DNA of 64,000 nt from Stentor coeruleus (Eukaryota > Ciliophora > Heterotrichea > Heterotrichida > Stentoridae). Positions 51,370-61,890 of the stretch are shown here, piece by piece (position 1 is the first letter of the stretch; each line of letters starts with the position of its first letter). The stretch spans positions 32,817 to 96,816 of the forward strand of contig MPUH01000139.1 in the NCBI GenBank assembly GCA_001970955.1, in the 5' to 3' direction. The position numbers and the translations under genes were made by a program. Under the pieces are notes generated by a model. The model did not search any database. It worked only from the letters and a program-made list of their open reading frames with translations, and was not told the DNA's origin.

Positions 51370-53871
51370 CTACTCTTTCTTATGATATGTGTGAAGTGCA
51401 CCCAAAATCGATTCATTTTTCAGTTTCAACGACATTTCCGCATATTTCTTAAGCGCTTGTTCCTCATGCCTAGCAACTCTCTGTTCTAAAATCTCAATCT
51501 TAAAGCTCATTTCCTGATACAAATCCTCATAACGCTTCCTATCATCAGGTGTTGCATGATCACCTTTTTTTGAAAACCTATTCTAAATATCCTTTACCAT
51601 TTCTTCCTGTAACATTTTCTTCTCTTTTTCTAAACTATTTTTAATAATATTCGCTCTATGTAATAATCTTTCTTTTAATAAACTCATAACTTTATTTTCA
51701 ACATCTTGTGCTTCAGAACTATTAAGTTGTTTACTTTCATATCCTAATTCTTTAAGCACAGGGGTTAAATAATCAATTGATGTAATTTCTGCAATTTTAT
51801 CTTCTTCTTTTTCTTTTTCAACTTCTTTAATATTTTCTCTAGCTTTATCATAAATGCTTTTTGTTATAAGACCTTCTTGTAAAGCACCATATACATCATT
51901 TTTCTTTTTAAATTTAGCCCAACCTTCTTCTTGATTTGTATAACTTTCTTCATCCTGATTAAGACTACTTTCTTGGTTTTTAATCCCGGTAAAACAAGCT
52001 TTTTCCATTTCGTTGAAATGCTGAAGTTTCTGTTGGCGGACTTCATCAATTTTTTCAGTCTCTTGGCCATCTGAAACTTTCCCAAGGCTATTAAGCACAT
52101 CTCTTGGGTATTCAACAACATTTCTTTTTATACTCCCTGGTTCATAATGATAATAAACAATATGTTTTTTCTTAGCAATATCATAGACAATTTTTTCAAT
52201 CTTCCCTCCTGCAGGAAGATTTGGATTTCTATCATATTTTTGTGTCATATGGACTATAACATAATCTCCTAATACTAAATCTCTTGTATTAGATTTCCTA
52301 TTAACGATTTTCCATGATCTGTATATCATATAATCATCTCGATCCTGGAAAAACTCTCTTGTTTTATGTTCGAAAATCTCTTCACGTCTTATAAGTCCAT
52401 CATTATAACGTGTTGGGTAATAAATCACAATCTTGCTTTTACCATCAATTTCAACAATTTGTTTCCAATGATACGTACACCCTGGTGCATAATCTTCTAC
52501 TGTTTTATACTCTAAAGGAAATCTTCTTCTAATAACTAAATTATCTTGTCTTCCTTTATAAATCCATCTAATTTCTTTTACTATATGTCTTTTATAATCA
52601 TGATAATAAGTTAAACACATAATAAGCCCATCATATTGTGAATATTCTGCATAATACTCAACTTTACATTTCTCATAAAATAAAGTCTTTTCACCCATTG
52701 GGCACTTTTTAGCAAAAACTTCTCTATCAATCCTTAATTTAGGACACCAAGAAGGGGGTAAATCTAAAACATGATCTATAATCCTCACATATCCATCAGT
52801 TCCAAGTTCTTCTGAATTCATTTTCCTATCATCCCCTCCTTCTTCCCCTTCTTCATCCTTATCGTTTTTTTTCTTATCTTTTTTCTTATCAATCGGTGGT
52901 AGCATCACATGTTCCCATTTTTCACTATAAAGTTCAAAATCCACAGCATCAACAGTTAAATTTGGATATAAATGAATCCAAAAATTCTGGTCATTCCAAA
53001 CAAACTCTACATTTTCATATAAACTTCTTGTCAAAGGAAAAGATTTACCTGTTGTTGGTTCAATAAAAAAACTTTCAGTAATACCTCTGCCACCTTCCAT
53101 AACTAATACCCAGCAATGAAGTCTTTTATCTTTCATTATATCAGGTGTTTGTATTTCAGGTGCATCATCATCTATAGTCATTTCAATAAGCCTTTTTTGT
53201 TCTCTTTCTTGATCTTCTTTTTCTTGTTGTGATTTCACGAATTCAGATATCAGTGGAGGTTTTATAGGGATTTCAAATTCTTTATCATCTTTTTGTTCAG
53301 GGAGTTCTGTTGTGTCTGGCATTTCATTTTCTTTTATTTCTAAAGGACATTTTGTTCTAGTTTGATCTCTTGTTGTGATTTCTTTTGGGGCTCTTCCATG
53401 AACACAATATGCATCATAACCTGCTCCTCTTAGTATTGAGCATAAAGCTATGGCGAAATCAAAACAATCTCCATATTGCCAAGCTAAAACATTACTTGGA
53501 GCGGGGATACATTCTGGGAATTGATCTGGAGGGTTAAGTTCTTCATATTCAAGGAAGTTGGCGATAAACTCTGCGGCTTGTTGCCAGTCATAAAGTTCTA
53601 AAAAAGCCATCTGTGTAGTTCTCATTGTCGTGCAGATGAACTTTTCTGTTCCACATTCGTTCTTTGGGTAGAGTAAAAGAGGCCGATTCGCATCATGTCT
53701 ATAAGAAAGTCGAAATTGCCGCTCTAAATCTTTTACATGCTCAAGTACAAGAGCTTCTTTTGGTGTGTTTTCTAAAAAACACAGAGGAATTTCATCTCTT
53801 TTTGAAAACTTGCTGCACTTAACTGACTTTTGAGATATCAAACTACGTTGTTCTGATTTACTTATATCCAT
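51370..53871 (-). CDS. DRC7: Dynein regulatory complex subunit 7, spliced
   Basis: An 828-aa axonemal protein of the nexin-dynein regulatory complex that links doublet microtubules and tunes ciliary beating. It shows the transglutaminase-like N-terminal region typical of DRC7/CCDC135 (RPLLLYPKNECGTEKFICTT, LYDWQQAAEFIANFL, YGDCFDFAIALCSIL, GAGYDAYCVHG), MORN-like middle strands, and a C-terminal coiled coil. The last exon, joined by a 15-nt intron, encodes the conserved end with YEDLYQEMSFKIEILEQRVA and HEEQALKKYAEM. Full length for the family. Important for the membranellar band and body cilia of a heterotrich. Confidence 0.93.
51583..51597 (-). other. 15-nt intron in DRC7
   Basis: On the minus strand GTAAAGGATATTTAG, phase 0, after the codons for EEM. 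Removal adds 70 codons ending YHKKE, which match the family's C-terminus. Confidence 0.93.
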
Positions 53872-53960
53872 TTATATCAGTTATTTAAAGATTTAGAAGT
53901 TTTTATGTGTTTCTTTTCACGATATTTTTCAGTTTTTTTAAAATATTTATGATAATATGT

Positions 53961-55019
53961 TTAGTTAATATACTCATCAGTAGGCTTTATACAAGCACCA
54001 TTTAAATCTTTAGTTTTAATCTCATTGAATGTTTTTTCAAAATCTATTGAGTTGGATAAAGACTTTTTTATAGCTGATTCTGATGGGCAGATATTGCATA
54101 AATCTTTGTTGGTTACAGGAACTGAAGCGGTCAAATTGAAAAATGAAAATTTTTTGATACAAAACACATATAAAATATTCCTCCATATAGAAACACGAGC
54201 AAATGGGTTGTGTTTTGGGTAGTAGATTTTCTTTTTTAAAGCTTCATTAGTTGTGTAACCTGTAAACAACAAATATATATGAAATGAACTCAACCCACCA
54301 ACAAAAAACCCTGCACCCGACATATACATTGAAAAAAATACCGCTGAACCTGTTGATTGTAAAAACTCTTCAGCTGACTCTGAACTATTTTCAATACCTT
54401 TAGTAAGTTCAAGCATACAAATTGTCAAATTTATACTAATAAGCATAAATAATGAAAAAATAAACAAAAGGAAAATATTGTAATTCCTTTTACCTATACA
54501 TGTACCAACCCATGGACAATGATGATCAAAACCTTCAACACATAAATTACATAATGTACAATGACTTGCTTTTGGTGGACGGACAATCCAACAGGAACGA
54601 CAGGATTTCAATTTTATTATTGAAGAATTATAAACTTGTTCAAATGATATCCTTTCGATTGCTGATTGTTTTGAAGGTTCATTTATTAATGCTGTTAATA
54701 AAATAGGACTTTCACTTGGACCTCTAGCAAAAGGGAATTCTTGTTTTGGGATATAACCAGGATTACTTGATGATAATATGATAAGAAATGTTGAGGTTAA
54801 GATTGTAAATAAAAGGCTGAAGAGAGTTAAGGATATTTGATTGTTTGTTGAAACTGTTGAGATCATTATTACTTCTGAGGATATTATTAGGAATAATGAA
54901 CCAATTGCGTGGATGTAGTTTGGACTATATGTTTTATACCCTAAGATTACCCTTCCTCCAAATAGTAAGGTGTTATTTCCATGCCAGTGCTTGTAAACTT
55001 TGGTGTAAGCTTTCTCCAT
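53961..55019 (-). CDS. DHHC-type palmitoyltransferase
   Basis: A 352-aa four-helix membrane enzyme that S-acylates cysteines. Two N-terminal hydrophobic hairpin helices (about 38-90) precede the DHHC cysteine-rich domain (about 138-190): [35 protein letters not shown], then two more helices (about 182-260, [14 protein letters not shown]). The canonical DHHC Cys and the zinc-binding Cys/His spacing are intact. It could act on the lipidated proteins encoded in this window, but no substrate is shown. It is 89 bp downstream of the DRC7 start on the same strand. Confidence 0.92.
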   Translation of the reverse strand: MEKAYTKVYKHWHGNNTLLFGGRVILGYKTYSPNYIHAIGSLFLIISSEVIMISTVSTNNQISLTLFSLLFTILTSTFLIILSSSNPGYIPKQEFPFARGPSESPILLTALINEPSKQSAIERISFEQVYNSSIIKLKSCRSCWIVRPPKASHCTLCNLCVEGFDHHCPWVGTCIGKRNYNIFLLFIFSLFMLISINLTICMLELTKGIENSSESAEEFLQSTGSAVFFSMYMSGAGFFVGGLSSFHIYLLFTGYTTNEALKKKIYYPKHNPFARVSIWRNILYVFCIKKFSFFNLTASVPVTNKDLCNICPSESAIKKSLSNSIDFEKTFNEIKTKDLNGACIKPTDEYIN

Positions 55020-55298
55020 GATAATGATTAATTATGATAAAAAAAATATTTTTGTTTGAATAAAGAAGTAAAATAGCTAATTTTAAAGTCCTGGGATTTT
55101 GGATTTGGATGAATGTAGTTATTAAATTGTGAGAAGTTTTTATAGTTTGAGGATTACAAAGGATTAATTATGTGCGAGGTTTGCTAGGGTAGATTATATG
55201 GAGAGATTATTTTTTTTTATTTGAAGGTGGGTTGTATTTTCATTAGATATTTTGTGATGTATTTAGTTAATAAAAGCTTAAGTTTATAACATATTCTA

Positions 55299-55709
55299 TT
55301 ATAATCTAAAGAGTCTTTGTAAACTTTCTTGCTTGTAAATAGGTTTGATTTTAATCCCGAAATTCTTGACTATAAACTCATGATCTCTTCTAACACTAAC
55401 TATATTTAAACTTGTTTTTGGCATTAGCGTCTCACTAGGCGAAAATATCGGCATAAGAACTTCTTTCGTGGACTTCTCATTGATTTTCATCTTTTTACTA
55501 GGTGGAGGAGCAGGTAATGCAGGTCTTTTCCCTATTGAAATTTTCTCACTACTTTTACGATTTTGTGTGAACATCAAACAACTTGGTTTACTTTTTTTTG
55601 TTGAAAGCAAGCATAAGTTTTTACTCATAGCATCATAAAGTAGTGCTTCTATTGTTACTGTCAATAGAAAAATTGTCTTATTACGACTCTTTTGATTGGC
55701 CTTAATCAT
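55299..55709 (-). CDS. Hypothetical protein (136 aa)
   Basis: Single exon. A short hydrophobic stretch near the start (TIFLLTVTIEALLYDAM) is followed by a basic, Ser/Lys/Pro-rich region with PALPAPPPSKKMKI, and a basic end. No domain recognised. Possibly disordered and membrane-peripheral. It lies between the DHHC gene and the first Cys-tail paralogue, all on the same strand. Confidence 0.55.
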   Translation of the reverse strand: MIKANQKSRNKTIFLLTVTIEALLYDAMSKNLCLLSTKKSKPSCLMFTQNRKSSEKISIGKRPALPAPPPSKKMKINEKSTKEVLMPIFSPSETLMPKTSLNIVSVRRDHEFIVKNFGIKIKPIYKQESLQRLFRL

Positions 55710-55779
55710 AGCTATTATAATCCCCTCAAAAGAAAATCCAAAACTATTACTTAAACTCTATTCATTAATATTAACCTTC

Positions 55780-56496
55780 TTAGCAGCATCTAAAACACAT
55801 AAACTTAGAGTTCTTTTTTCCTTTAGGATCCGTCATTGAAGAGCTTGCCCCTTTTCCCCCATGAACCTCAGTCTCTTTTCCTGAATACTCCACCTCTTTA
55901 TTCATTAAAACATTCCCATAATGATTTTTCTCATCTTTACTAGACCCAGACCTTGATACTGAAATCTTTTCTGAAGCTTCAATATTCATAGGATTTGATA
56001 TTACCGACTGCTTATCAGGATCATCCAAGCTTTTGCTACTAGAAACTTCTTTTAACAGTGAAGTCTTGGAATTAGACTCTGATCCTTCTGAAGATTCATC
56101 AATTGACTTTAATAATTGTTTTATGAGTTTAGTTCTTTTTTTTATTCTTCTTTCTCTTGTTTTATCATTAAGACTTACTTTTAACTCAACAACCAATTCG
56201 CTATTTTGTCCGAATAATCTGGCAACAAAGTGAAATGGTTGTATTGTTTTTAACTGGTCTGTGGTGAAATGCGAATATAAATCCCAGAATTCGAAAAACC
56301 CAGAATCTACATCTTGGGAATCAGCATCTAATATTCGATAACCCATTCCTGAACCTCTACTAAGCTTGTAAGTTGCTGATTCATTAGGATGAAGGGTTTT
56401 TGTTTCTTCGTCATGAGCTAAAAGGACTACACAATCTAAGTTTTTATGGGTTTCTAAACTGGATATATGGACCTCTACTATGTTTTCGTCAGACAT
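55780..56496 (-). CDS. Cys-tailed protein with novel beta domain, paralogue 1
   Basis: 238 aa from the ATG at 56494-56496 (MSDENIVEVHISSL); an upstream ATG at 56517 would add seven residues. The first 110 residues look beta-rich and include YRILDADSQDVDSGFFEFWD. A charged helix (TRERRIKKRTKLIKQLLKS) and a long Ser-rich linker follow, and it ends KFMCFRCC. The terminal Cys pair suggests palmitoylation or prenylation. It is related to the gene at 57180-57785 over the N-terminal domain (same YR(I/V)L...VD-G---W order). Family and function unknown. Confidence 0.7.
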   Translation of the reverse strand: MSDENIVEVHISSLETHKNLDCVVLLAHDEETKTLHPNESATYKLSRGSGMGYRILDADSQDVDSGFFEFWDLYSHFTTDQLKTIQPFHFVARLFGQNSELVVELKVSLNDKTRERRIKKRTKLIKQLLKSIDESSEGSESNSKTSLLKEVSSSKSLDDPDKQSVISNPMNIEASEKISVSRSGSSKDEKNHYGNVLMNKEVEYSGKETEVHGGKGASSSMTDPKGKKNSKFMCFRCC

Positions 56497-56517
56497 ATAC
56501 TTGAGAATTATTTCCAC

Positions 56518-57179
56518 AAAACAGTTAAGGTAATAAAAGTGGAGAGTTTATAGAGGTTTTATAGGGAAGAAACGAATTTAGTTAGAGATTTTTGAGTTTG
56601 TGGCTAGTTTGTGTTAGATAAATAGATTAGTTTTAGTATAAAAAAAGATAAATAATTATGGGTGTTTTCTGGTATTAAAAACTTATTTATAAATTTATGT
56701 TGAAAAATCGATATGCTGTTTTAAAAATTTTTTGCTTTTTAGTTTGGAATTAAAATTTTTATCGGATTTTTTTAGCTTATTTTCTAGTTAAGGCTAAGAA
56801 TCTAATTAAATATAATTTTAATTGATTTTTTTAACTGAACATACTAAGAACTAAATTATAAATCATAAATAATTCTAACCTATTCTTNTTAGTTTGTGTT
56901 AGATAAATAGATTAGTTTTAGTGTAAAAAAAGATAAATAATTATGGGTGTTTTCTGGTGTTGAAAACTTATTTATAAATTTATGTTGAAAAATCGATATG
57001 CTGTTTTAAAAATTTTTTGCTTTTTGCTTTTTAGTTTGGAATTAAAATTTTTATCGTATTTTTTTAGCTTATTTTCTAGTTAAGGCTAAGAATCTAATTA
57101 AATACATAATTTTAATTGATTTTTTTAACTGAATATACTAAGAACTAAATTATAAATCATAAATAATTCTAACCTATTC
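56518..57179. other. Intergenic, largely one N-flanked duplication
   Basis: AT-rich spacer between the two Cys-tail paralogues, dominated by the long duplication listed next; no gene seen. Confidence 0.5.
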
Positions 57180-57180
57180 T
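56605..57180. repeat. About 285-bp direct duplication around the N at 56888
   Basis: 56605-56887 and 56890-57180 align throughout with several substitutions and small insertions (for example TTTTTGCTTTTTGC against TTTTTGC). More diverged than the other N-flanked pairs, so it may join two alleles, or be a real tandem repeat. Confidence 0.8.
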
Positions 57181-57785
57181 TATCTTTTTTTTGATTCTCT
57201 ATCTCTGCAGCAGCAAAATATTCTAATGATGCAAGCTAATATTCTACTGCAGCAGTTTTTATTAGTTTTATTTTTTAGAAAAGTATAATTACTTTTATTT
57301 TGTTGTACATCTGGCTGAGTCTCATTTTTATCCACATCAATTGTCGTATTATTCAAATATATTTCTTTACTGCTAGTAGAATTATGATGTAAACTTTGTT
57401 CTTGACGGAAATTATTTTTTTTCCTCATGCCAATGATTTTCTTTATATCTTCTACTGATAAAGCAATTAATATTTTCAAAGCCACTTCTGAATTTTTGTT
57501 TTTGTTTTTTGTTATAATTTCAATTTCTTTTCCCAAATAATTTTCAGAAAAAAAAAATAAGCTATTCCAAATGGAAATTTCCCCTTCGTCTATATCGACA
57601 GATTCATCATTTAGTACTCGATAATTGATTATTTTGCCAGGGGCGATAATGAAATTTTCAAGGGTATTTTGACTTAGCCGATGGGCATCATTTCCTATAT
57701 TAGCAATAACAAAAGGTTTTTTTTGGTTTCCAGTCTTAATACTTTGAACTAAAATTTTTATAGAAGAGACTTGAGGCCGGCTCAT
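57180..57785 (-). CDS. Cys-tailed protein with novel beta domain, paralogue 2
   Basis: 201 aa. The N-terminal region mirrors paralogue 1: IKILVQSIKTG at the start, IINYRVLNDESVDIDEGEIS, W, then a helix with KKIIGMRKK. The linker is short, and the C-terminus is strongly Cys-rich (NCCSRILACIIRIFCCCRD) followed by a basic end. That tail could be a membrane-inserted or multiply palmitoylated anchor. It is oriented the same way as paralogue 1. Function unknown; the 3' end abuts the N-flanked duplication, so its last codons should be treated cautiously. Confidence 0.7.
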   Translation of the reverse strand: MSRPQVSSIKILVQSIKTGNQKKPFVIANIGNDAHRLSQNTLENFIIAPGKIINYRVLNDESVDIDEGEISIWNSLFFFSENYLGKEIEIITKNKNKNSEVALKILIALSVEDIKKIIGMRKKNNFRQEQSLHHNSTSSKEIYLNNTTIDVDKNETQPDVQQNKSNYTFLKNKTNKNCCSRILACIIRIFCCCRDRESKKR

Positions 57786-58613
57786 AGTAAATATTATTAT
57801 AGAAATGGATTTTTATATGCACTAAAATTAGGAAAAATGTATAATTTTTTTGAGTAATCCGGTTGTTGAATTATAATGTGGATTATAGTGTGAATTATGA
57901 TTGTTTATTGTGTCAAATTAGATTTTTTACTTTTGGGAATTATTAAGGTGTATGGATTTTAGACTTGAGGATTAAACATAAAACAAAAAGCACTTTTCTT
58001 GTTGATTTTTTGTTTAAATTCATATCTGAGAACTTTAGCCTGCTTTAAGTTTTTAATTGTACAATTTGTGTAGCCTAATATAAAATAATTAGTGTTTAAG
58101 CTATATAAGTTAGTGAAATACAAAAAAATAATATAATTTTTATATATTATTCTGAGAGATATTACTATTAGTACTCCAATTCAAAAAACAAGCTCTAAAA
58201 TGAATTTTGAAAATGATTCAATCAGTTTAGTAATCAAGTTATTACAAACAAAATCATGATTATATAAAACCAAAAAACATATCCATAAACTCAATTTCCC
58301 ATACACAACTCAAACTTGCGATTTTTATATCATTTAATCAACCCGAAAGCCTTTTTTCCTATAATAAAAAGTTATTTTTCTCTCAAAATCCTATAAAATC
58401 CACATCAAATACATAAAATATAAATCCTAATATTATAATAATCCCAAAAAAAATCTATCCAAATCAAAAAATATTATCAGCATATAAATATTATTATATA
58501 AAACTATCTCTTTATATTTATTCATAACAATAAATATTACTATGGTTTTTTAGTCCATATGAAAAAATATCTATTCTAAGTATACCATAATTTAAATATT
58601 TTCTTTAGTAATA
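57786..58613. other. Intergenic, no gene seen
   Basis: 828 AT-rich bases between divergent genes; promoters expected, no motif recognised. Confidence 0.5.
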
Positions 58614-59624
58614 ATGGATATCAAGCAGCTTCAAAAACTACATCATAATCCTACAAATGAACATCTCCAACCTGAAATGAGACCTAAAGGTAACTTTGAA
58701 GAAATTCTCAAATGTGACGACTACCAAGAATTCTTTGCTTTGAATTTTTGTGAAGTTGGGAATTTATACAAGGCTGAAAAAACTATCATAAGGTTTAAGC
58801 ATGAAAGCGATCTTATAATCACTAAATGCGAAGGACCTCTTAAAGAAACAATTGAATTCAAAGTGGAGTTTTCAAGTAGAAACAGATTCGAATCTGGGAT
58901 CAACTATTTGGGGGTAATTAAAATAACTAACCCAGAAGAAAAACAGAGTTTTATCAGAATTTTTGGAGAAGGTTCTTATGACCCAGGGTCTCCAGAAAAA
59001 TATCTTTCAAAACATGATTATACCATTATCAATGGATTTATTGTCACAGCTTTATACTCAGCTAGAAGAGGTGCTCCAAAAACTTTCATTGATAGAATAT
59101 TTCAGATCATAAAATGCCATCCTGTATGCGTCAAACATAATCTTATGATCGAATATATGGAATATCAAATCAACACTGCTTGTTATAATTTCGAAGAACC
59201 TGAAGGCTATGAATATTTTCTTAAAAACTGGGCTGAAAAAAACTATCAACTTATGAGAAATAAAGAATATGAAGATTTACTCACTTACATTTATTTAACT
59301 CATAGCTTTGAGGAAAAACATATATTCCCTTGCAAATCATATATTGATGCTTTAGTGACAAATAGAAATGCAAGAAATGAAATAATTGCATTTGCTAACG
59401 AAGAGCCAAATGTTTATATCAAGCCAGATCTGAAATTCGTCCAAAAATTTTGTAAGATTAAAGACAAATGTATTGATATGAGAATTTTAGAAGAACAAGC
59501 TGAGTTTAATGATCAGAAATATAGAGAAGCTATTGCAGATGTGTTAAGAAAAAGAGATGAAGAGAGCAGTGATCCTTCAATACGTAATCTCACGGATTTG
59601 TATTACCAATGCAGGATTTTTTAA
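58614..59624 (+). CDS. Hypothetical soluble protein (336 aa)
   Basis: Single exon with even composition and no membrane segment or signal peptide. The N-terminal third has beta-like alternation (TIIRFKHESDLIITKCE, ETIEFKVEFSSRNRF), the rest is helical with many Tyr, Glu and Lys. A loop GEGSYDPGSPEKYLS is Gly/Pro-rich. I recognise no family. The codon use and clean boundaries (ATAATGG start, TAA end) support a real gene. Confidence 0.7.
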   Translation: MDIKQLQKLHHNPTNEHLQPEMRPKGNFEEILKCDDYQEFFALNFCEVGNLYKAEKTIIRFKHESDLIITKCEGPLKETIEFKVEFSSRNRFESGINYLGVIKITNPEEKQSFIRIFGEGSYDPGSPEKYLSKHDYTIINGFIVTALYSARRGAPKTFIDRIFQIIKCHPVCVKHNLMIEYMEYQINTACYNFEEPEGYEYFLKNWAEKNYQLMRNKEYEDLLTYIYLTHSFEEKHIFPCKSYIDALVTNRNARNEIIAFANEEPNVYIKPDLKFVQKFCKIKDKCIDMRILEEQAEFNDQKYREAIADVLRKRDEESSDPSIRNLTDLYYQCRIF

Positions 59625-59748
59625 GATTCTTATAGTTAGTTAAGAGTTAAATCGAGTTATTTTTTTGTTTATGTTTTTATATAGTCGAATTGGATTAAAA
59701 AAACTAAATCTGTTCAAATTAAGAAAATGCCCTTTATAAGAAATAAAT

Positions 59749-61797
59749 ATGAAAAACATAACTGTGAATCCTTTGTCGGGCGCAGTGGAAAAGTCTGTAA
59801 GAAACACAGAAATAAAAATTGCTACATTTCAAAAAGAAGCGAGGAAGCTGTCAAATGAGAGAAAATGTGAAAATAACGATATTATTCCTACAAGGTTATC
59901 AATATACCGCTCAATAAGCCCTGCCGACAAGAAAAACTACTCTTTACAACAAGAAAACACTGACTTGAAAGATTTGCTTAAAAAAATACAAGTAGAACGT
60001 GATGTTCTTCGAGCGTGGAAAGAAAACGTCCTCAAACTCCCTGGGAACTTTTCTGAAGACTCAAATATAATAATCAAAGAGCTAGAAACTTATAAAAAGC
60101 AACTATCAACACAAAACAAAGTCCTTACAAGCAAGCTCTTAGGACTTGTTTCCAGCACACAAAAGTTCATCAAAGAGACCTCAACATTTCAAAAGACTTC
60201 CCGAGAAAAAGAAGGTTTTAACTCAGTGAATTTCTATGAAAACGAGCGTCATAAACTAGAAATGAAACTAAAAGAGTTATCTGAAATAAAATCAGAAACT
60301 CCTCCAAGTCCAAAAAACTCCCCTTCTTGCAAAAACTTCACGCAAATCGACTTGTCCCAGTTTACCGAACGATTCTCAAGCTATGAAACCGAGAATAAAA
60401 TCCTCAAAAATCAGCTGCGGGACTACAAAAAGTCCGTAAAAATGCTTGAAATCAAATGCGCAGAACTGGAAAATTTTCGCAGACAAGCCGAAAAAGAAAA
60501 ACAAATGCTTGAAAGGAAAAATAGGACAAATGCAAACACATCAAATAATGCTAAAAAAAGCATGGCTTATTATCAGAAAATAGTTGAAAGTGTTAAAGCT
60601 TGGGCTGAAGGACGGATTAATGAGACTAATGATGAATTTGAAAAGAAATATTTGGCAATCCAACAGAAACTTGTGGATAAGGAAAATTGTATAAATGAAC
60701 TTAGGTCTAGGTTTACTGAGAATTTGATGGAAAATCTTAATACTCTTATTGCTATGAATGAGGATTTGAAAAATTCAAATGCTGATATGCCGAGTGATGA
60801 AAATTTTAGAGTGCAGATTGAAAATTTTGAATATATTATTGAACAGAATAGGATATATTCGGATATTAAGGTACAGGAATTGAGTGAGACTATTGAATTG
60901 TTGGAAAATGAACGGAACTCGCTTATGAAGTCGAACCAGGTGCTGGAAAAAGAAAACCACCAGATGAAAATTGAAGCAGGTAAAAGCAGGGAATTAGAAA
61001 ATGAGTTGAAAATAGCGAATATAACAATAACAGAACTTGAAGACAAAAACAAAATCCTCAGTGCCAGAATTCGCCAACTCAAACCCAAAGAACTAGAATT
61101 CGATCAATTAACCTACGAGAAATCAATAATGCGTTTAGAAATCAGCAAACTGACCGAAGAAATCAGTCAGAAAGAAAAACTCATAATCGAACTCCAACAA
61201 ACATTAAAATCTGAAGCTAGACAAGCGAACTCAATAATGGAAGACCTGATTTTCCAAGAAAAATCCGCTAAAACCGAGTTGGAAGTTCTGAAAATTGACA
61301 GTTCAACCTATAAAAGTAACATTTCAAAACTAGAAGATGACAATCAAAAACTTAAAAATGAAGTCAACCATTTAGAAAACCAACTCCGTTCATTATTAAA
61401 AAATGATAATTCTCTAATAAAATCAAGTCCAATAACGCCATTGATTTCAGAAAGTTCATTATCTGAATTTTCTTATACTTGTCCATCAATAGTACAAGGT
61501 GAACTTGAAGAAGAAAGAAAAAATAGTAAACGTTTTTTAGATCAAATGAGTTTATTAAAAGAACATATAAGGGATTTAGAAAGGAAACTTAGAACTGAAC
61601 AGATTAAAAATGGTGGATCAAGTTTTATGAAAGATAGTTTTAGAAATCTTACTTCTAGGCTACCTATTATGAATAATGAGATTGAAGGGATTATTAAAAT
61701 TACAATGTCTATGCTAGAATTCACACAAGAAGAGGTACAAGCGTTAGATATAGTAAGGGAGGCTATAAAGAAAACCCAAGCTCTGAAACAAAGCTAA
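59749..61797 (+). CDS. Long coiled-coil protein (682 aa)
   Basis: Single exon. The first 60 residues are basic and Ser/Thr-containing; from about residue 65 to 640 heptads dominate, interrupted by a Pro/Ser patch near 180-200 (ETPPSPKNSPSCKN) and another near 560-585. It resembles centrosomal, basal-body or cytoskeletal linker proteins in layout, but coiled coils give weak homology and no orthologue can be named. The first half uses more G/C than the 3' end. It converges with the broken channel gene. Confidence 0.8.
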   Translation: MKNITVNPLSGAVEKSVRNTEIKIATFQKEARKLSNERKCENNDIIPTRLSIYRSISPADKKNYSLQQENTDLKDLLKKIQVERDVLRAWKENVLKLPGNFSEDSNIIIKELETYKKQLSTQNKVLTSKLLGLVSSTQKFIKETSTFQKTSREKEGFNSVNFYENERHKLEMKLKELSEIKSETPPSPKNSPSCKNFTQIDLSQFTERFSSYETENKILKNQLRDYKKSVKMLEIKCAELENFRRQAEKEKQMLERKNRTNANTSNNAKKSMAYYQKIVESVKAWAEGRINETNDEFEKKYLAIQQKLVDKENCINELRSRFTENLMENLNTLIAMNEDLKNSNADMPSDENFRVQIENFEYIIEQNRIYSDIKVQELSETIELLENERNSLMKSNQVLEKENHQMKIEAGKSRELENELKIANITITELEDKNKILSARIRQLKPKELEFDQLTYEKSIMRLEISKLTEEISQKEKLIIELQQTLKSEARQANSIMEDLIFQEKSAKTELEVLKIDSSTYKSNISKLEDDNQKLKNEVNHLENQLRSLLKNDNSLIKSSPITPLISESSLSEFSYTCPSIVQGELEEERKNSKRFLDQMSLLKEHIRDLERKLRTEQIKNGGSSFMKDSFRNLTSRLPIMNNEIEGIIKITMSMLEFTQEEVQALDIVREAIKKTQALKQS

Positions 61798-61890
61798 TAA
61801 TTTAATCAATTACTAAATATAAAAATACTAAGTTTGTGGTTAGATTTTTAAAGGAAAACTACTTAACATAAACATAAAATTTTCTTTAAA

